This document shows positions 8,039 to 17,909 of a stretch of 64,000 bases of DNA, piece after piece (the stretch's first letter is position 1; every line of letters starts with the position of its first letter). This DNA is from Sphingopyxis sp. (GTDB lineage: Bacteria > Pseudomonadota > Alphaproteobacteria > Sphingomonadales > Sphingomonadaceae). The position numbers were made by a program, and so were the translations under genes. The stretch lies in the NCBI RefSeq assembly GCF_016793825.1, contig NZ_JAEULM010000044.1:310001-374000 (forward strand), in the 5' to 3' direction. The notes beneath the pieces were generated by a model. The model was given only the letters and a program-made list of their open reading frames with translations. It was not told the DNA's origin and did no database searches.

Positions 8039-10777
8039 TTGACCGAAGAAAATTCGCATTTGCCGCCGTCGGACGACGGCGTTTCACCGATCAATATCGT
8101 CGAGGAAATGAAGACCTCGTACCTCGATTACGCGATGAGCGTGATCGTCAGCCGCGCGCTGCCCGATGTGCGCGACGGCCTGAAGCCGGTGCATCGCCGC
8201 ATCCTGTACGCGGCGCAGGAAGGCGGCTTCATTCCGGGCCGTCCGTACAAGAAATCGGCGAAGATCGTCGGCGACGTGATGGGCAACTATCACCCACATG
8301 GCGACAGCGCGATCTACGACGCGCTCGCACGCATGACGCAGGACTGGTCGCTCCGCGTTCCACTAATCGATGGCCAGGGCAATTTCGGCTCGATGGACCC
8401 CGATCCACCGGCGTCGATGCGCTATACCGAGGCACGCCTCGCCAAGACCGCGATGGTGCTGCTGAACGACCTCGACAAGGATACGGTCGACTTCCAGCCA
8501 AACTATGACGCGAGCCGCGACGAACCGACGGTTTTGCCGGCGCGTTTCCCGAACCTTCTCGTCAACGGCGCGGGCGGGATCGCGGTCGGGATGGCGACCA
8601 ATATCCCGCCGCACAATCTCGGCGAAGTCATCGACGCGACACTCGCAACGATCGATAACCCATCGATTTCACTTGAAGACCTGATGGCGATCGTGCCCGG
8701 CCCCGACTTCCCGACCGGCGCGATGATGCTGGGTCAAGGCGGCGCGCGAAACGCCTATATGACCGGCCGCGGATCAATCATGATGCGCTCGACGCATATC
8801 ATCGAGGAAGGCCGAAACGACCGCCAGTCGATCGTGCTGACATCGATTCCCTATCAGGTCGGCAAATCGGGCCTCGTGGAAAAAATCGCCGAAGCGGCGC
8901 GCGACAAGCGGATCGAAGGAGTTGCGGACATTCGCGACGAATCGAACCGCGAGGGCGTCCGTGTCGTCATCGAGCTGAAGCGCGACGCGACCGCTGAAGT
9001 CGTTCTCAACCAACTCTGGCGCCACACGCCGGCACAGTCGAGCTTTCCGGCGAACATGCTCGCGATCCGGGGCGGGCGCCCCGAAATGCTCGGCCTCAAG
9101 GATATCCTGACGGCCTTCATCGCCTTCCGCGAGGAGGTGATCACCCGCCGATGCAAGTTCGAACTCGCAAAGGCGCGCGACCGCGCTCACATCTTGCTCG
9201 GTCTTGTCGTCGCCGTGTCCAACCTCGACGAAGTCGTCCGCATCATTCGCGGATCGTCGAGCCCGGCCGCGGCGCGCGAGGCTTTGCTCGCCCGCGAATG
9301 GCCGATCGGGGAAATCGCGCCCTATATCCGCCTCGTCGAAGCGATCGAGGGCGAGATGGAGGAAAGCGCCACCTATCGCCTGTCCGAAACGCAGGTAAAG
9401 GCGATCCTCGATCTTCGCCTGCATCGCCTCACAGCACTTGGCCGTGACGAAATCGGCAAGGAACTCAGCGAGCTGGCGACCGAAATTGCGGAACTTCTTT
9501 CCATTCTGGCCGATCGCGAAAAGCTTTATGCGGTGATGCGGGAGGAGCTGGTCGCCGTCCGCGACGAGTTTGCCACCCCGCGTCGCACGCTCGTCGCGCC
9601 CGCCGCCGACGGGATCGACGACGAGGATCTGATCGAACGCGAAGAGATGGTCGTCACCGTCACCCTCGACGGTTATATCAAGCGCACGCCGCTCGACACC
9701 TTCCGCGCCCAGCGCCGTGGCGGCAAGGGCCGCGCCGGCATGGCGACAAAGGACGAGGATGTCGTCACCGAACTGTTCGTCACCTCGACCCACACGCCGG
9801 TGCTGTTCTTCTCGACTGCGGGCAAGGTGTACCGTCTGAAGGTATGGCGCCTGCCGGAAGGCGGACCCGCGACGCGCGGCCGCCCGATGGTCAACCTGCT
9901 GCCGCTGGCGCAGGGCGAGACGATTTCGACCGTGCTCCCCCTGCCCGAGGACGAAGCAGAGTGGGGCAAGCTGCACGTCATGTTTGCAACCGCAAAGGGC
10001 AATGTGCGTCGTAACAGCATGGACGCCTTCACCAACGTGCCCTCGAACGGCAAGATCGCGATGAAGTTCGAAGGCGAGGATGAGGACGACCGGCTGATCG
10101 GCGTCGCTTTGCTCGAGGAAAATGACGACGTCCTGCTCGCAACGCGGCAGGGCAAGGCGATCCGCTTTGCCGGCGACAACGTCCGCGAGTTCCAGAGCCG
10201 CAACTCCACCGGCGTACGCGGCATGCGCCTTGCGAGCGGCGACGAGGTGATTTCGCTGTCGATCGTCCACCGCGGCGGCATGCGCGATCAGGACGAGCGT
10301 GAGGATTATCTGCGCTTTGCCCCGTGGAAAGCCGAAAAGGACGGCGCGCCCGACATGGACGCCGACCGCTTTGCCGAACTGGCAAGCCGCGAACAGTTCA
10401 TCCTGACGATCTGCGCGAACGGCTATGGCAAGCTGTCGTCGGCCTATGAATATCGCCGCATCGGCCGTGGCGGTCAGGGGATCACCAACATCGACAATAT
10501 CGGCCGTAACGGCCCCGTTGTCGCAAGCTTCCCCGCGACGCAGGCGCATCAATTGATGCTGGTTACCGATCAGGCAAAGCTCATCCGCATGGGCCTCGAC
10601 AGCCTGCGCGTCATCGGTCGCGGTTCGGCCGGGGTGCGATTGTTCGACGTCGCGGAGGGCGAACATGTCGTTTCGGCGGCGTTGATCGAGGACAGCGACG
10701 AGGACGATGTGGACGCGGCTGACGTCGAAGCGCCGGAAGCGGAGATTCCGACACCAGACGAAACGCCCTCGGCATGA
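8039..10777 (+). CDS. gyrA: DNA gyrase subunit A
   Basis: Type II topoisomerase subunit that breaks and rejoins DNA and, with GyrB, introduces negative supercoils. I place the start at the TTG at 8039 (912 aa, [10 protein letters not shown]...), preceded by a purine-rich AAAAAGG. The longer frame from 7910 adds 43 residues that look non-homologous. The catalytic Tyr is Y129 in SMRYTEARL. The GyrA box QRRGGKG near residue 558 distinguishes it from ParC. In the quinolone-resistance region S90 and D94 (E. coli S83 and D87) are the susceptible residues. The C-terminus is an acidic tail. The stop overlaps the next gene by 4 bp. Confidence 0.97.
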   Translation: MTEENSHLPPSDDGVSPINIVEEMKTSYLDYAMSVIVSRALPDVRDGLKPVHRRILYAAQEGGFIPGRPYKKSAKIVGDVMGNYHPHGDSAIYDALARMTQDWSLRVPLIDGQGNFGSMDPDPPASMRYTEARLAKTAMVLLNDLDKDTVDFQPNYDASRDEPTVLPARFPNLLVNGAGGIAVGMATNIPPHNLGEVIDATLATIDNPSISLEDLMAIVPGPDFPTGAMMLGQGGARNAYMTGRGSIMMRSTHIIEEGRNDRQSIVLTSIPYQVGKSGLVEKIAEAARDKRIEGVADIRDESNREGVRVVIELKRDATAEVVLNQLWRHTPAQSSFPANMLAIRGGRPEMLGLKDILTAFIAFREEVITRRCKFELAKARDRAHILLGLVVAVSNLDEVVRIIRGSSSPAAAREALLAREWPIGEIAPYIRLVEAIEGEMEESATYRLSETQVKAILDLRLHRLTALGRDEIGKELSELATEIAELLSILADREKLYAVMREELVAVRDEFATPRRTLVAPAADGIDDEDLIEREEMVVTVTLDGYIKRTPLDTFRAQRRGGKGRAGMATKDEDVVTELFVTSTHTPVLFFSTAGKVYRLKVWRLPEGGPATRGRPMVNLLPLAQGETISTVLPLPEDEAEWGKLHVMFATAKGNVRRNSMDAFTNVPSNGKIAMKFEGEDEDDRLIGVALLEENDDVLLATRQGKAIRFAGDNVREFQSRNSTGVRGMRLASGDEVISLSIVHRGGMRDQDEREDYLRFAPWKAEKDGAPDMDADRFAELASREQFILTICANGYGKLSSAYEYRRIGRGGQGITNIDNIGRNGPVVASFPATQAHQLMLVTDQAKLIRMGLDSLRVIGRGSAGVRLFDVAEGEHVVSAALIEDSDEDDVDAADVEAPEAEIPTPDETPSA

Positions 10778-11082
10778 GCGCATTGACGGCCTTCAAGGTG
10801 CTGACACAGCATCAGTGGGCCGATTTCGAGCGCGAGCGCGTGTTCCGCGGCGCACCGGTGGATATCGCCGACGGCTATATCCACCTGTCGACCGCCGAAC
10901 AGCTTGAAGGCACGATCGCCAGGCATTTCGCGGGACAAAGCTGCCTGATGATCGCCGAGGTCGATCTCGTCCAGTTCGGCGACGCGATCCGCTGGGAGGA
11001 ATCCCGCGGCGGCGTGTTGTTCCCCCACCTTTACGCCGAACTGCCGATCCACGCGGTGATCAGCCTGCAACGACGCGACTGA
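10774..11082 (+). CDS. DUF952 domain protein
   Basis: A 102-aa cytoplasmic protein matching the DUF952 family, with the motifs DGYIHLST near residue 32 and FPHLYAELP near 85. The biochemical role of the family is not established. The ATG overlaps the gyrA stop (ATGA), so it is probably translated together with GyrA. In related bacteria this gene often sits beside pyrD, which is not present here. Confidence 0.85.
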   Translation: MSALTAFKVLTQHQWADFERERVFRGAPVDIADGYIHLSTAEQLEGTIARHFAGQSCLMIAEVDLVQFGDAIRWEESRGGVLFPHLYAELPIHAVISLQRRD

Positions 11083-11088
11083 CCCTCC

Positions 11089-11112
11089 CGTCATCCCAGG
11101 CGAAAGCCGGAA
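11089..11112. repeat. Degenerate copy of a CGTCATCCC...GAAAGCC intergenic repeat
   Basis: The text CGTCATCCCAGGCGAAAGCC resembles the alphaproteobacterial intergenic palindrome seen more intact at 58301-58328. The right arm is eroded. It sits between the convergent DUF952 and peroxiredoxin genes (108-bp gap), where no clear terminator is visible. Confidence 0.5.
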
Positions 11113-11190
11113 GGCGGGTCGAGTTCGCAGCCGCCGTCTCCGGCAAGACCGGGAACGACGACCTCGGAAACGACGACCCTTGCGTGCGGA

Positions 11191-11751
11191 TCAGCGATGC
11201 TTGGCCTTCCACGCGCGAACGGCCGCCATGGTCTTTTCGATATGCGCCTGCGGCTTCGGATCGGTATAGCTCAGCAGGATCGTGCCGTTGGGCGCGATCA
11301 CGAACGAGGTCCGGCTGGAATACATCGCCTGATTGGGGCCCTGCACGGCGGTGTCATATTTCGCCGCAACCTTCGCTCCGGGGTCCGCGGCAACGGCAAA
11401 TTTGTCCCGGCATTCCGATTTGGAAAATTCGGCGACTCGGTCGATATTGCCAGCGGTCACGCCAACGACGCGCGCGCCCAGCCGGTTGAAGTCATCGCTC
11501 GCCTCGGCGAACAGATGGGCTTCGATCGTGCATCCGGTCGTGAAAGCGGCGGGAAAGAAATAGAGGACGATCGGGCCCTTCTTCAGCGTCTGCTTCAAAG
11601 ACAGCGTAAAAGGCTTGCCGCCCTCCGCGGCGTTCAGGGTGAAATCGGGTGCCTTTGCCCCTTGCTGGAGCGCCGCGATGCCCTGCGCGGGGATGGCGAC
11701 CAGCGCCACGCCAAGCCCCAGCGACATCGCCATTTTCGTCAGGGTATTCAT
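11191..11751 (-). CDS. Secreted peroxiredoxin (BCP/AhpC-TSA family)
   Basis: Start set at the ATG at 11751, which has GGAG upstream and begins a classical signal peptide (MNTLTKMAMSLGLGVALVAI, cleavage near residue 26). Mature protein is thioredoxin-fold. The peroxidatic Cys is C74 in the motif PAAFTTGC (P67, T71, C74); C114 may be a resolving Cys. It would reduce hydrogen peroxide or organic peroxides in the periplasm. Total 186 aa, usual for the family. It is a single gene convergent with gyrA-DUF952, and it begins 193 bp from the divergent dioxygenase. The frame continues upstream of 11751, but without a plausible ribosome binding site. Confidence 0.88.
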   Translation of the reverse strand: MNTLTKMAMSLGLGVALVAIPAQGIAALQQGAKAPDFTLNAAEGGKPFTLSLKQTLKKGPIVLYFFPAAFTTGCTIEAHLFAEASDDFNRLGARVVGVTAGNIDRVAEFSKSECRDKFAVAADPGAKVAAKYDTAVQGPNQAMYSSRTSFVIAPNGTILLSYTDPKPQAHIEKTMAAVRAWKAKHR

Positions 11752-11944
11752 CTGCAATTCTCCGCCTTGAACCGGGCGCGCACGCCCCGTGGATACCCCC
11801 ATTGCCTGCATGTAGCAGAAAAGCGGCGCGCCGCCAGAACGACAAAATTCATCCACGGCCGATGAAACGGCGAGCGCGAGGCACTCCGGCGGCCGATCTC
11901 CTCCATCGATTGACCTCGCGCCACAACAGGCGCAGCATCGCGCC

Positions 11945-12790
11945 ATGACCCTCACCATCATCCCCAGCGGCCAGTCCTGCGGCGCGCGTGTCACCGGTAT
12001 CGATCTGACGCAGCCGCTCGGCGCCGATACGGTCGCCGACATCCGTGCGGCCTGGCTCGATCACCACGTCCTCGCCTTCCCCGACCAGAAAATGGACGAG
12101 GATGATCTGGAACGCTTCACGGGCTATTTCGGCGGTTTTGGCGACGATCCTTTCATCCGCCCGATTCCGGGCCGCGACCATATCATCGCGGTGAAACGCC
12201 GGGCCGACGAAACCGCTCCGCTATTCGCCGAGAACTGGCACAGCGACTGGAGCTTTCAGGCGCGGCCGCCTGCGGGCACCTGCCTCTTCGGCATCACCAT
12301 TCCGCCGGTGGGCGGCAACACCGAATTTTCGAACCAGCACGCCGCGCTCGACGCGATGCCGGCCGATCTGCGCGCGCGTGTCGAGGGGCTGCAGGCGATC
12401 CACAGTGCGCGGGCCGGCTATGCCCCTTCGGGCATGTACGGGGCCCATGACAAGGGCCGCAGCATGGACATCCGCTCGGATGACGAGGCGCTCGAAACAC
12501 AGCGCCATCCCTTTGTTCGCGAACATCCCGAAACCGGACGCAAGGGGCTGTTCGGCTGCGCCGGCTATATCATCGGTTTCGACGGCCTCGACGATGCCGA
12601 CGGCCTCCCTCTCCTCTACGACCTCATCCAGTGGCAGGGCCGCGAAGAGTTTCGCTATTCCCACGAATGGGAACCCGACATGCTCGTCATGTGGGACAAT
12701 CGGTCGGTTCTCCACCGCGCCACCGGGGGCTATGACGGTCATGACCGCCTGCTCCACCGCACGACGATCGCCGCGTGGGACGGGGCCTGA
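11945..12790 (+). CDS. TauD/TfdA-family Fe(II)/2-oxoglutarate dioxygenase
   Basis: 281 aa. The iron-binding facial triad is visible as H99 and D101 (WHSDWSF) and distal H257 (LHRAT). R272 is the likely 2-oxoglutarate carboxylate ligand, 15 residues after H257 as in TauD. Such enzymes hydroxylate small acidic substrates such as taurine, alkyl sulfates or aryloxyacetates, often releasing sulfite or an aldehyde. No sulfur transport or desulfonation genes lie nearby, so the substrate cannot be assigned. Confidence 0.88.
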   Translation: MTLTIIPSGQSCGARVTGIDLTQPLGADTVADIRAAWLDHHVLAFPDQKMDEDDLERFTGYFGGFGDDPFIRPIPGRDHIIAVKRRADETAPLFAENWHSDWSFQARPPAGTCLFGITIPPVGGNTEFSNQHAALDAMPADLRARVEGLQAIHSARAGYAPSGMYGAHDKGRSMDIRSDDEALETQRHPFVREHPETGRKGLFGCAGYIIGFDGLDDADGLPLLYDLIQWQGREEFRYSHEWEPDMLVMWDNRSVLHRATGGYDGHDRLLHRTTIAAWDGA

Positions 12791-12865
12791 CCTGAAATCG
12801 CGCCGTCCCTCGCGCACCCGCGCAACCGTGACATGCGCACGGCGTCGCACGGATTCCCGCTGTCG

Positions 12866-13534
12866 TCAGTTGTTGCGAGCCTCGCTCGCCAGCGTCTTCA
12901 CCACGCCCCAGGCGATCAGCGCCTGCCCGCCGAAATACAGCGGCCAGACCAGCCACATCGTAACCTTGCGCGACAACACTTCGCCCTCGCCCGCAAAAAT
13001 GAAAAGATCGCTCGCAAGGAACAGCATGGCGCCGATCCCGGTGCGATACCGCGGGAATCGGCTGGTCCATGCCGCGGCGGCCATCGCCGCGACGAACAAC
13101 GAATAGACGGCGGCATGCCACCAGCCGGGTGCGGGGCTCAACATTGCCCAGACGATCACCAGCGTCGCGGGAATGGTCAGCACGCCCAGCAATCGCTGCG
13201 ATCCCGTCATCTGCGCGCGCCGATTGGTCAGATACAGGGTGATCGCGATCAGGTGCCCGATGGCAAACGCCGCCGCGCCAGTGACGAGGCCCCTCGCATC
13301 GAGAAGATAGTCACCAAGCGCACCAAAACCCAGCGCCGCCGCGATCAGCCAGCCATTCTTCTCGCGGGCATTCGCCGCCGCCCACACAGCCAGGAAGGCG
13401 ACGCCGGTCGTCTTCCACACCCAGATTGCCGGGCCGGTCCAATGTTCATGCACCGCGACAAAGAAACTGATTCCGCCGATCAGCGCCAGCCACCACAGTC
13501 CCCGTGCGCGATCCCAACCCCGTTCCGTGTCCAT
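12866..13534 (-). CDS. YhhN-family membrane protein, lysoplasmalogenase-like
   Basis: 222 aa with about eight hydrophobic segments. The YhhN/TMEM86 family signatures are present: FGALGDYLLD near residue 75 and MLFLASDLFIF near residue 170, each with conserved acidic residues. Family members hydrolyse the vinyl-ether bond of lysoplasmalogens. Whether this organism makes plasmalogens is unknown, so the substrate is inference. It is divergent from trmFO with a 75-bp spacer. Confidence 0.82.
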   Translation of the reverse strand: MDTERGWDRARGLWWLALIGGISFFVAVHEHWTGPAIWVWKTTGVAFLAVWAAANAREKNGWLIAAALGFGALGDYLLDARGLVTGAAAFAIGHLIAITLYLTNRRAQMTGSQRLLGVLTIPATLVIVWAMLSPAPGWWHAAVYSLFVAAMAAAAWTSRFPRYRTGIGAMLFLASDLFIFAGEGEVLSRKVTMWLVWPLYFGGQALIAWGVVKTLASEARNN

Positions 13535-13609
13535 TCGGCGCCCCTTTGCATCTTGTGTTCAACCGGCCTAGTGCGCGGCTCCACAAGCGCAAGTCAACGG
13601 TCAGGGTAA

Positions 13610-14956
13610 ATGGGTCACGACATTCACATCATCGGCGGCGGTCTCGCGGGCTCGGAAGCGGCATGGCAGCTCGCCGAGGCCGGCTATCAAGTGCGCCTCT
13701 CCGAAATGCGCGGCGGCGGTGACATGACCCCGGCGCATCAGGGCGACACGCTGGCCGAGATGGTCTGTTCGAACAGCTTTCGCAGCGACGACGGCGACAG
13801 CAACTCGGTCGGTCTGCTCCACCGCGAGATGCGCGCGCTCGGATCGATCATCATGCGGGAAGCCGACGCGACCAAGGTCCCGGCAGGGTCGGCGCTCGCG
13901 GTCGACCGCAACCTGTTTTCCGGCGGCGTGACCCGGGCATTGTTGCAGCACCCCAACGTCACCATCGTCCGCGAACGCATCGATACGCTGCCAGCCGAGG
14001 GGGCGACCATCGTGGCGACCGGCCCGCTCACCGCCGCGTCGCTCGCCGAGAGCATCGGTGTCGCGACCGGCAAGGACGCCCTCGCCTTTTTCGATGCGAT
14101 CGCGCCCATAGTCTATCGCGACAGCATCGACATGGACGTCGCGTGGATGGCGAGCCGCTGGGACAAGGTCGGGCCGATCGGCGACGGCAAGGATTATATC
14201 AACTGCCCGATGGACAAGGATCAGTATCATGCCTTCGTCCAGGGGCTGATCGATGGCGACAAGACCGAATTCAAGGATTGGGAAACCGACACGCCCTATT
14301 TCGAAGGCTGCATGCCGATCGAGGTCATGGCCGAACGCGGCCCCGAAACCCTGCGCTTCGGCCCGATGAAGGGCGTCGGACTCGATAATCCGCGCACCGG
14401 GCGCTGGCCCTACGCCGTGGTTCAGTTGCGCCAGGACAACGCCCTCGGCACGCTCTGGAACATGGTCGGCTTTCAGACCAAGCTCAAACATGCCGCGCAG
14501 GTGGAATTGTTCCGGACCATTCCGGGCCTCGAAAAGGCCGAATTCGCTCGCCTCGGTGGGCTTCACCGCAACAGCTTCATCCGCTCGCCCGACCTGCTCG
14601 ACGACCAGCTTCGACTCAAATCGGCGCCGCATATCCGCTTCGCCGGCCAGATTACCGGCTGCGAGGGCTATGTCGAAAGCGCGGCGATCGGCCTCGTCGC
14701 CGCGCGCTTCGCGGCGGCCGAACTCGCCGGCCGCACACTTCCGCCGCCGCCGCCCGAGACCGCGCTCGGCGCCCTGCTTGGTCACATCACGGGCGGCGCT
14801 GACGCCGCGAGCTATCAGCCGATGAACGTCAATTTCGGCCTGTTCCCGCCGCTCGCGGAGGATATCCGGAAAAAGGACCGCAAGCTCGGCTATACGCAGC
14901 GTGCGGGACAGGCGTTAGCGGCCTGGATCAGGGCCGCGGAAGGTGCCGCGGCATAG
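13610..14956 (+). CDS. trmFO: Methylenetetrahydrofolate--tRNA-(uracil-54-C5)-methyltransferase
   Basis: FAD-dependent enzyme that makes ribothymidine (m5U54) in the tRNA T-loop using methylenetetrahydrofolate as carbon donor. The N-terminus has the FAD-binding motif [15 protein letters not shown]. It is followed by the TrmFO-specific [18 protein letters not shown] stretch, here [17 protein letters not shown], with its conserved Cys. The second signature NVNFGLFPP is near residue 405. At 448 aa it has family length. Stand-alone gene. Confidence 0.96.
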   Translation: MGHDIHIIGGGLAGSEAAWQLAEAGYQVRLSEMRGGGDMTPAHQGDTLAEMVCSNSFRSDDGDSNSVGLLHREMRALGSIIMREADATKVPAGSALAVDRNLFSGGVTRALLQHPNVTIVRERIDTLPAEGATIVATGPLTAASLAESIGVATGKDALAFFDAIAPIVYRDSIDMDVAWMASRWDKVGPIGDGKDYINCPMDKDQYHAFVQGLIDGDKTEFKDWETDTPYFEGCMPIEVMAERGPETLRFGPMKGVGLDNPRTGRWPYAVVQLRQDNALGTLWNMVGFQTKLKHAAQVELFRTIPGLEKAEFARLGGLHRNSFIRSPDLLDDQLRLKSAPHIRFAGQITGCEGYVESAAIGLVAARFAAAELAGRTLPPPPPETALGALLGHITGGADAASYQPMNVNFGLFPPLAEDIRKKDRKLGYTQRAGQALAAWIRAAEGAAA

Positions 14957-14992
14957 GCTTCGCCGCACCGACGACAGAAAAAGTCCCCGTCT

Positions 14993-15460
14993 TCAACATC
15001 CGCATTTCGGCTTCGCGGCCCGTTTCGGCGCCGTCGTCGCGAACTCAACCCGCGTCAAATCGCCCGATTTGTCGGCATCGGCCCCGGCAAAGCGCTCGCC
15101 CGTCGCCGCGGCCCACTCCTCGAACGTCAGCAAATTGTTGCCGTCCTTATCGAGCTTGCGAAACGCGGCCGTGCGCGACGCCATCAGTTCCACCCGGCTG
15201 ATCCTGTTGTTGCGGTCGCGATCGAAACGGTTGAAGCGGCGCTCCTCCCGCGACGCCTCTTTCGCCGCCGGCAACTCGGGTGGCGCCACACCGCGTTTCG
15301 GGGCATTGGCACCGGCGACCGGGATCGCGGCCAGTGCCGGCGGAGGCGCAGGCAACACCTCCTCATCGGCGATCTGGCTGTACCCCTTCCACATGAAGAG
15401 GCCACCGGTCAGCAAAAGCGCACTGGCCACGCCGCCAATCAGGAATCGCGAAATCTCCAT
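14993..15460 (-). CDS. Membrane-anchored EF-hand calcium-binding protein
   Basis: 155 aa. An N-terminal hydrophobic segment (residues 5-23) is either an uncleaved anchor or a signal peptide; a Pro/Ala-rich linker (35-65) follows. Three EF-hand loops are at residues 80-91, 104-115 and 128-139. Each has Asp at positions 1 and 3 and Glu at position 12, so all three look able to bind Ca2+. The C-terminus ends in CGC. It would act in the periplasm. It is divergent from oxyR with a 129-bp spacer. No enzymatic domain is visible. Confidence 0.85.
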   Translation of the reverse strand: MEISRFLIGGVASALLLTGGLFMWKGYSQIADEEVLPAPPPALAAIPVAGANAPKRGVAPPELPAAKEASREERRFNRFDRDRNNRISRVELMASRTAAFRKLDKDGNNLLTFEEWAAATGERFAGADADKSGDLTRVEFATTAPKRAAKPKCGC

Positions 15461-15589
15461 CGGTTTCTCCCGCTACCGGCTTAGCGATGAAGCCGCCCCG
15501 CCGGCCAGCATCAAACACCACCATATTGGTCGCGAATGTCCATCGGCAGGATTGTTTAAAATCGGGAAATTCATTGCTATATCCGATCA

Positions 15590-16495
15590 ATGCACAATTA
15601 CCTGCCCTCGCTGAAGCAGATGCAATATCTCGTCGCGCTCCACGAACATGGGCATTTCGGCCGTGCGGCCGATGCCTGCAACGTCACCCAGTCGACGCTG
15701 TCCGCCGGTATTCGCGAGCTTGAAACCCTGCTCGGCCAAACGCTGGTCGAACGGACGCGCCGCGTCGTCCGTTTCACCGGACTGGGCAACGCGATCGTCG
15801 AAAAGGCGCACCGCGTCCTCCGCGAGGCCGAGGAACTCGCCGATATGGCAGCCGCAGCCGCCGCGCCGCTCGTCGGCGAACTGCGGATGAGCGTCATCCC
15901 GACCATCGCCCCCTTCCTCCTTCCCAGCCTGCTGCCGCGCCTTCGCAAGGAGCGGCCTTCGCTCAAGCTCTTCCTGCGCGAGGAACCGAGTGCGCAGGCG
16001 TGCGAATCGCTCCATCACGGCACGGTCGATTGCGTTCTCCTCGCGCTTCCCTACGCCTGCGGCGATGTGGAGAGCGAAACCCTGTTCGACGACGCGCTGT
16101 TCGTCGCCTTCCCCGGCGATCAGGCCGAAGATCTGCCCGCGATGGTCAGCGCCGATCAGATCGACCCGGCACAGATGCTGATGCTCGAGGACGGTCATTG
16201 CCTGAAGGACCATGCGCTCGCGGCCTGCAACCGTCCGGAACTGCGCGCCGGCGCGCGGATGATGGGCACCTCGCTCCACACCCTTGTCCAGATGGTCGAT
16301 AACGGCCTCGGCATCACCATGTTGCCGCAAATGGCCATCGAGGCCGGGATACTCGACCATACCGACATCGATACGCGGCCGCTGGATTCGGACCATGACT
16401 GGCGCACCATTGCGCTGGTCTGGCGCAAGGGGAGCCCGCGGGCCGAGGAGTTCAGGCTACTCGCGGATATATTCCGCAAGCATCAGGCAAACTGA
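15590..16495 (+). CDS. oxyR: Hydrogen-peroxide-sensing LysR-type regulator OxyR
   Basis: 301 aa LysR-type regulator with N-terminal winged HTH (residues 5-64). In the effector domain the sequence EDGHCLKDHALAAC puts C204 and C213 nine residues apart. This is the spacing of the redox-active C199/C208 pair of E. coli OxyR, which forms a disulfide on exposure to peroxide. It would activate peroxide-defence genes. It is divergent from the EF-hand gene and converges directly on moaE, with stops 1 bp apart. No catalase gene is adjacent. Confidence 0.92.
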   Translation: MHNYLPSLKQMQYLVALHEHGHFGRAADACNVTQSTLSAGIRELETLLGQTLVERTRRVVRFTGLGNAIVEKAHRVLREAEELADMAAAAAAPLVGELRMSVIPTIAPFLLPSLLPRLRKERPSLKLFLREEPSAQACESLHHGTVDCVLLALPYACGDVESETLFDDALFVAFPGDQAEDLPAMVSADQIDPAQMLMLEDGHCLKDHALAACNRPELRAGARMMGTSLHTLVQMVDNGLGITMLPQMAIEAGILDHTDIDTRPLDSDHDWRTIALVWRKGSPRAEEFRLLADIFRKHQAN

Positions 16496-16496
16496 G

Positions 16497-16937
16497 TCAG
16501 TCCCAGCGCGCGGCGCGCTTGCGGTCGCCCTCGCGCGGTTCCACCCACGCGCTCCGCCCGTCGACAAAACGCTCGCGTTTCCACAGCATCACATCGGTCT
16601 TGAGCCGATCGATCAGATATTCGCACGCCGCCAGCGCCTCCGCACGATGGGCGCTGCTCGCAAGAACGAACACGATCGTGTCGCCCGGCGCCATCGCTCC
16701 CACCCGGTGGACAACCGTCAACGCCGACAGCGACCATCGGTCGGCCGCGACATGCGCTACATCGGCAAGCCCCGCCTCGGTCAGTAACGGATGATGCTCG
16801 AGAAACAGCTCGACAAGGTCGCCCTCGCCGCGGACCCGTCCGATGAAACTCGCGCTCGCGCCATGGCCGCCGGCATCGTGGATGTCGAGTTCGGCCGCGA
16901 TGTCGATCGCGGCATCCTGAACGGCGACGCGGATCAT
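16497..16937 (-). CDS. moaE: Molybdopterin synthase catalytic subunit
   Basis: 146 aa. MoaE transfers sulfur from the MoaD thiocarboxylate to precursor Z to form molybdopterin. The family motifs SFIGRVR (near residue 31) and the catalytic-lysine region MLWKRERF (near 117) are present, as is SSAHRAEAL. It overlaps moaD by 4 bp and is the last gene of pgsA-moaD-moaE. Confidence 0.95.
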   Translation of the reverse strand: MIRVAVQDAAIDIAAELDIHDAGGHGASASFIGRVRGEGDLVELFLEHHPLLTEAGLADVAHVAADRWSLSALTVVHRVGAMAPGDTIVFVLASSAHRAEALAACEYLIDRLKTDVMLWKRERFVDGRSAWVEPREGDRKRAARWD

Positions 16938-17185
16938 CCGCCCGTCACTGGCGGGAACAGGGCGATATCACGGCCCAACGCGGTGCCCGGTCCGGCCATG
17001 CGACCATCGACCGCCGCGCGAACGCGGCCGGGTTCGGAAAAGGTCAGGCCGCCCCGTTCGTCGCGCGCGGCCAGCCATGCGATCAGGTCCGCCACCGTCG
17101 AGACTCCGACCGGTCGTTCGATCGACTCCTCGCCGATCCCCATCCGTTCGCGCACCCAGGCGAAATAGCTGATCGTCAGCGCCAT
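16934..17185 (-). CDS. moaD: Molybdopterin synthase sulfur-carrier subunit
   Basis: 83 aa, ubiquitin-like beta-grasp protein. It ends in FPPVTGG, the C-terminal Gly-Gly that MoeB-type enzymes adenylate and thiocarboxylate. Overlaps moaE by 4 bp and lies 4 bp downstream of pgsA, so the three are co-transcribed. Confidence 0.94.
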   Translation of the reverse strand: MALTISYFAWVRERMGIGEESIERPVGVSTVADLIAWLAARDERGGLTFSEPGRVRAAVDGRMAGPGTALGRDIALFPPVTGG

Positions 17186-17189
17186 GCCC

Positions 17190-17762
17190 TCAATCCATAT
17201 GCTTCAGGCCGACGCGCAGATAGTCCCAGCCGGTAATCAGCGTCAGCACCGCCGCCCCCCACAGCGACACAAGCCCCACCGCCTTGATCCATTCCATCGC
17301 GGGCAACGCCCCCGCCAGGATCAACGCGCCAAAGGCAACCAGCTGAAAGGTCGTCTTCCATTTGGCGAGTTGGGTCACGGGCATCGACACCTGCAAGGTC
17401 GCAAGAAACTCGCGAAGGCCCGACACGATGATTTCACGCAGCAGGATCATCAGCGCCGCGATGACATGATAGCCGGCGATATCGCAGGTAAAGACCAGGA
17501 GCAGGATAACCGCCGCGATCATGATCTTGTCGGCGATCGGATCGAGAAAAGCTCCCAGTCGCGACACGATGCCGCGCGACCGTGCAACATAACCGTCAAA
17601 ATAATCGGTGATGCCCATCAGGCAGTAGAGCCCGAACGCGAACGCATAATCGACCGGCTTGGGCTGCAACGACCCTTCGGCGACACCCGGCCACAGAAGG
17701 AACAGCAGGATAGGAACCGCCAGAATGCGCGACAGCGTCAGGATATTGGGAAGACTCAGCAT
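17190..17762 (-). CDS. pgsA: CDP-diacylglycerol--glycerol-3-phosphate 3-phosphatidyltransferase
   Basis: 190-aa inner-membrane enzyme that makes phosphatidylglycerophosphate, the precursor of phosphatidylglycerol and cardiolipin. The CDP-alcohol phosphotransferase motif is complete: D56-G57, A60-R61, G70, D74 and D78. N-terminus MLSLPNILTLSRI is typical of PgsA. First gene of pgsA-moaD-moaE. Confidence 0.95.
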   Translation of the reverse strand: MLSLPNILTLSRILAVPILLFLLWPGVAEGSLQPKPVDYAFAFGLYCLMGITDYFDGYVARSRGIVSRLGAFLDPIADKIMIAAVILLLVFTCDIAGYHVIAALMILLREIIVSGLREFLATLQVSMPVTQLAKWKTTFQLVAFGALILAGALPAMEWIKAVGLVSLWGAAVLTLITGWDYLRVGLKHMD

Positions 17763-17909
17763 GACCGCCGGTGGCTTATCCGTTCCAAAATGGGCTTTGA
17801 CCCCGAAAGCCCTAACCGATAAGCCCCCCGCACGACAACAGGATTGCCGAAACGAAGATTATTCGGCGAGCGTGATGTCGAAATGTCGGGCTGCAAAAGT
17901 GGATTTTCA

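Noticed and set aside
8774..10783. A 669-codon open frame antisense to gyrA.
   Set aside because: It mirrors gyrA codon structure, which is common in high-GC DNA, and has no recognisable domain. gyrA itself is certain.
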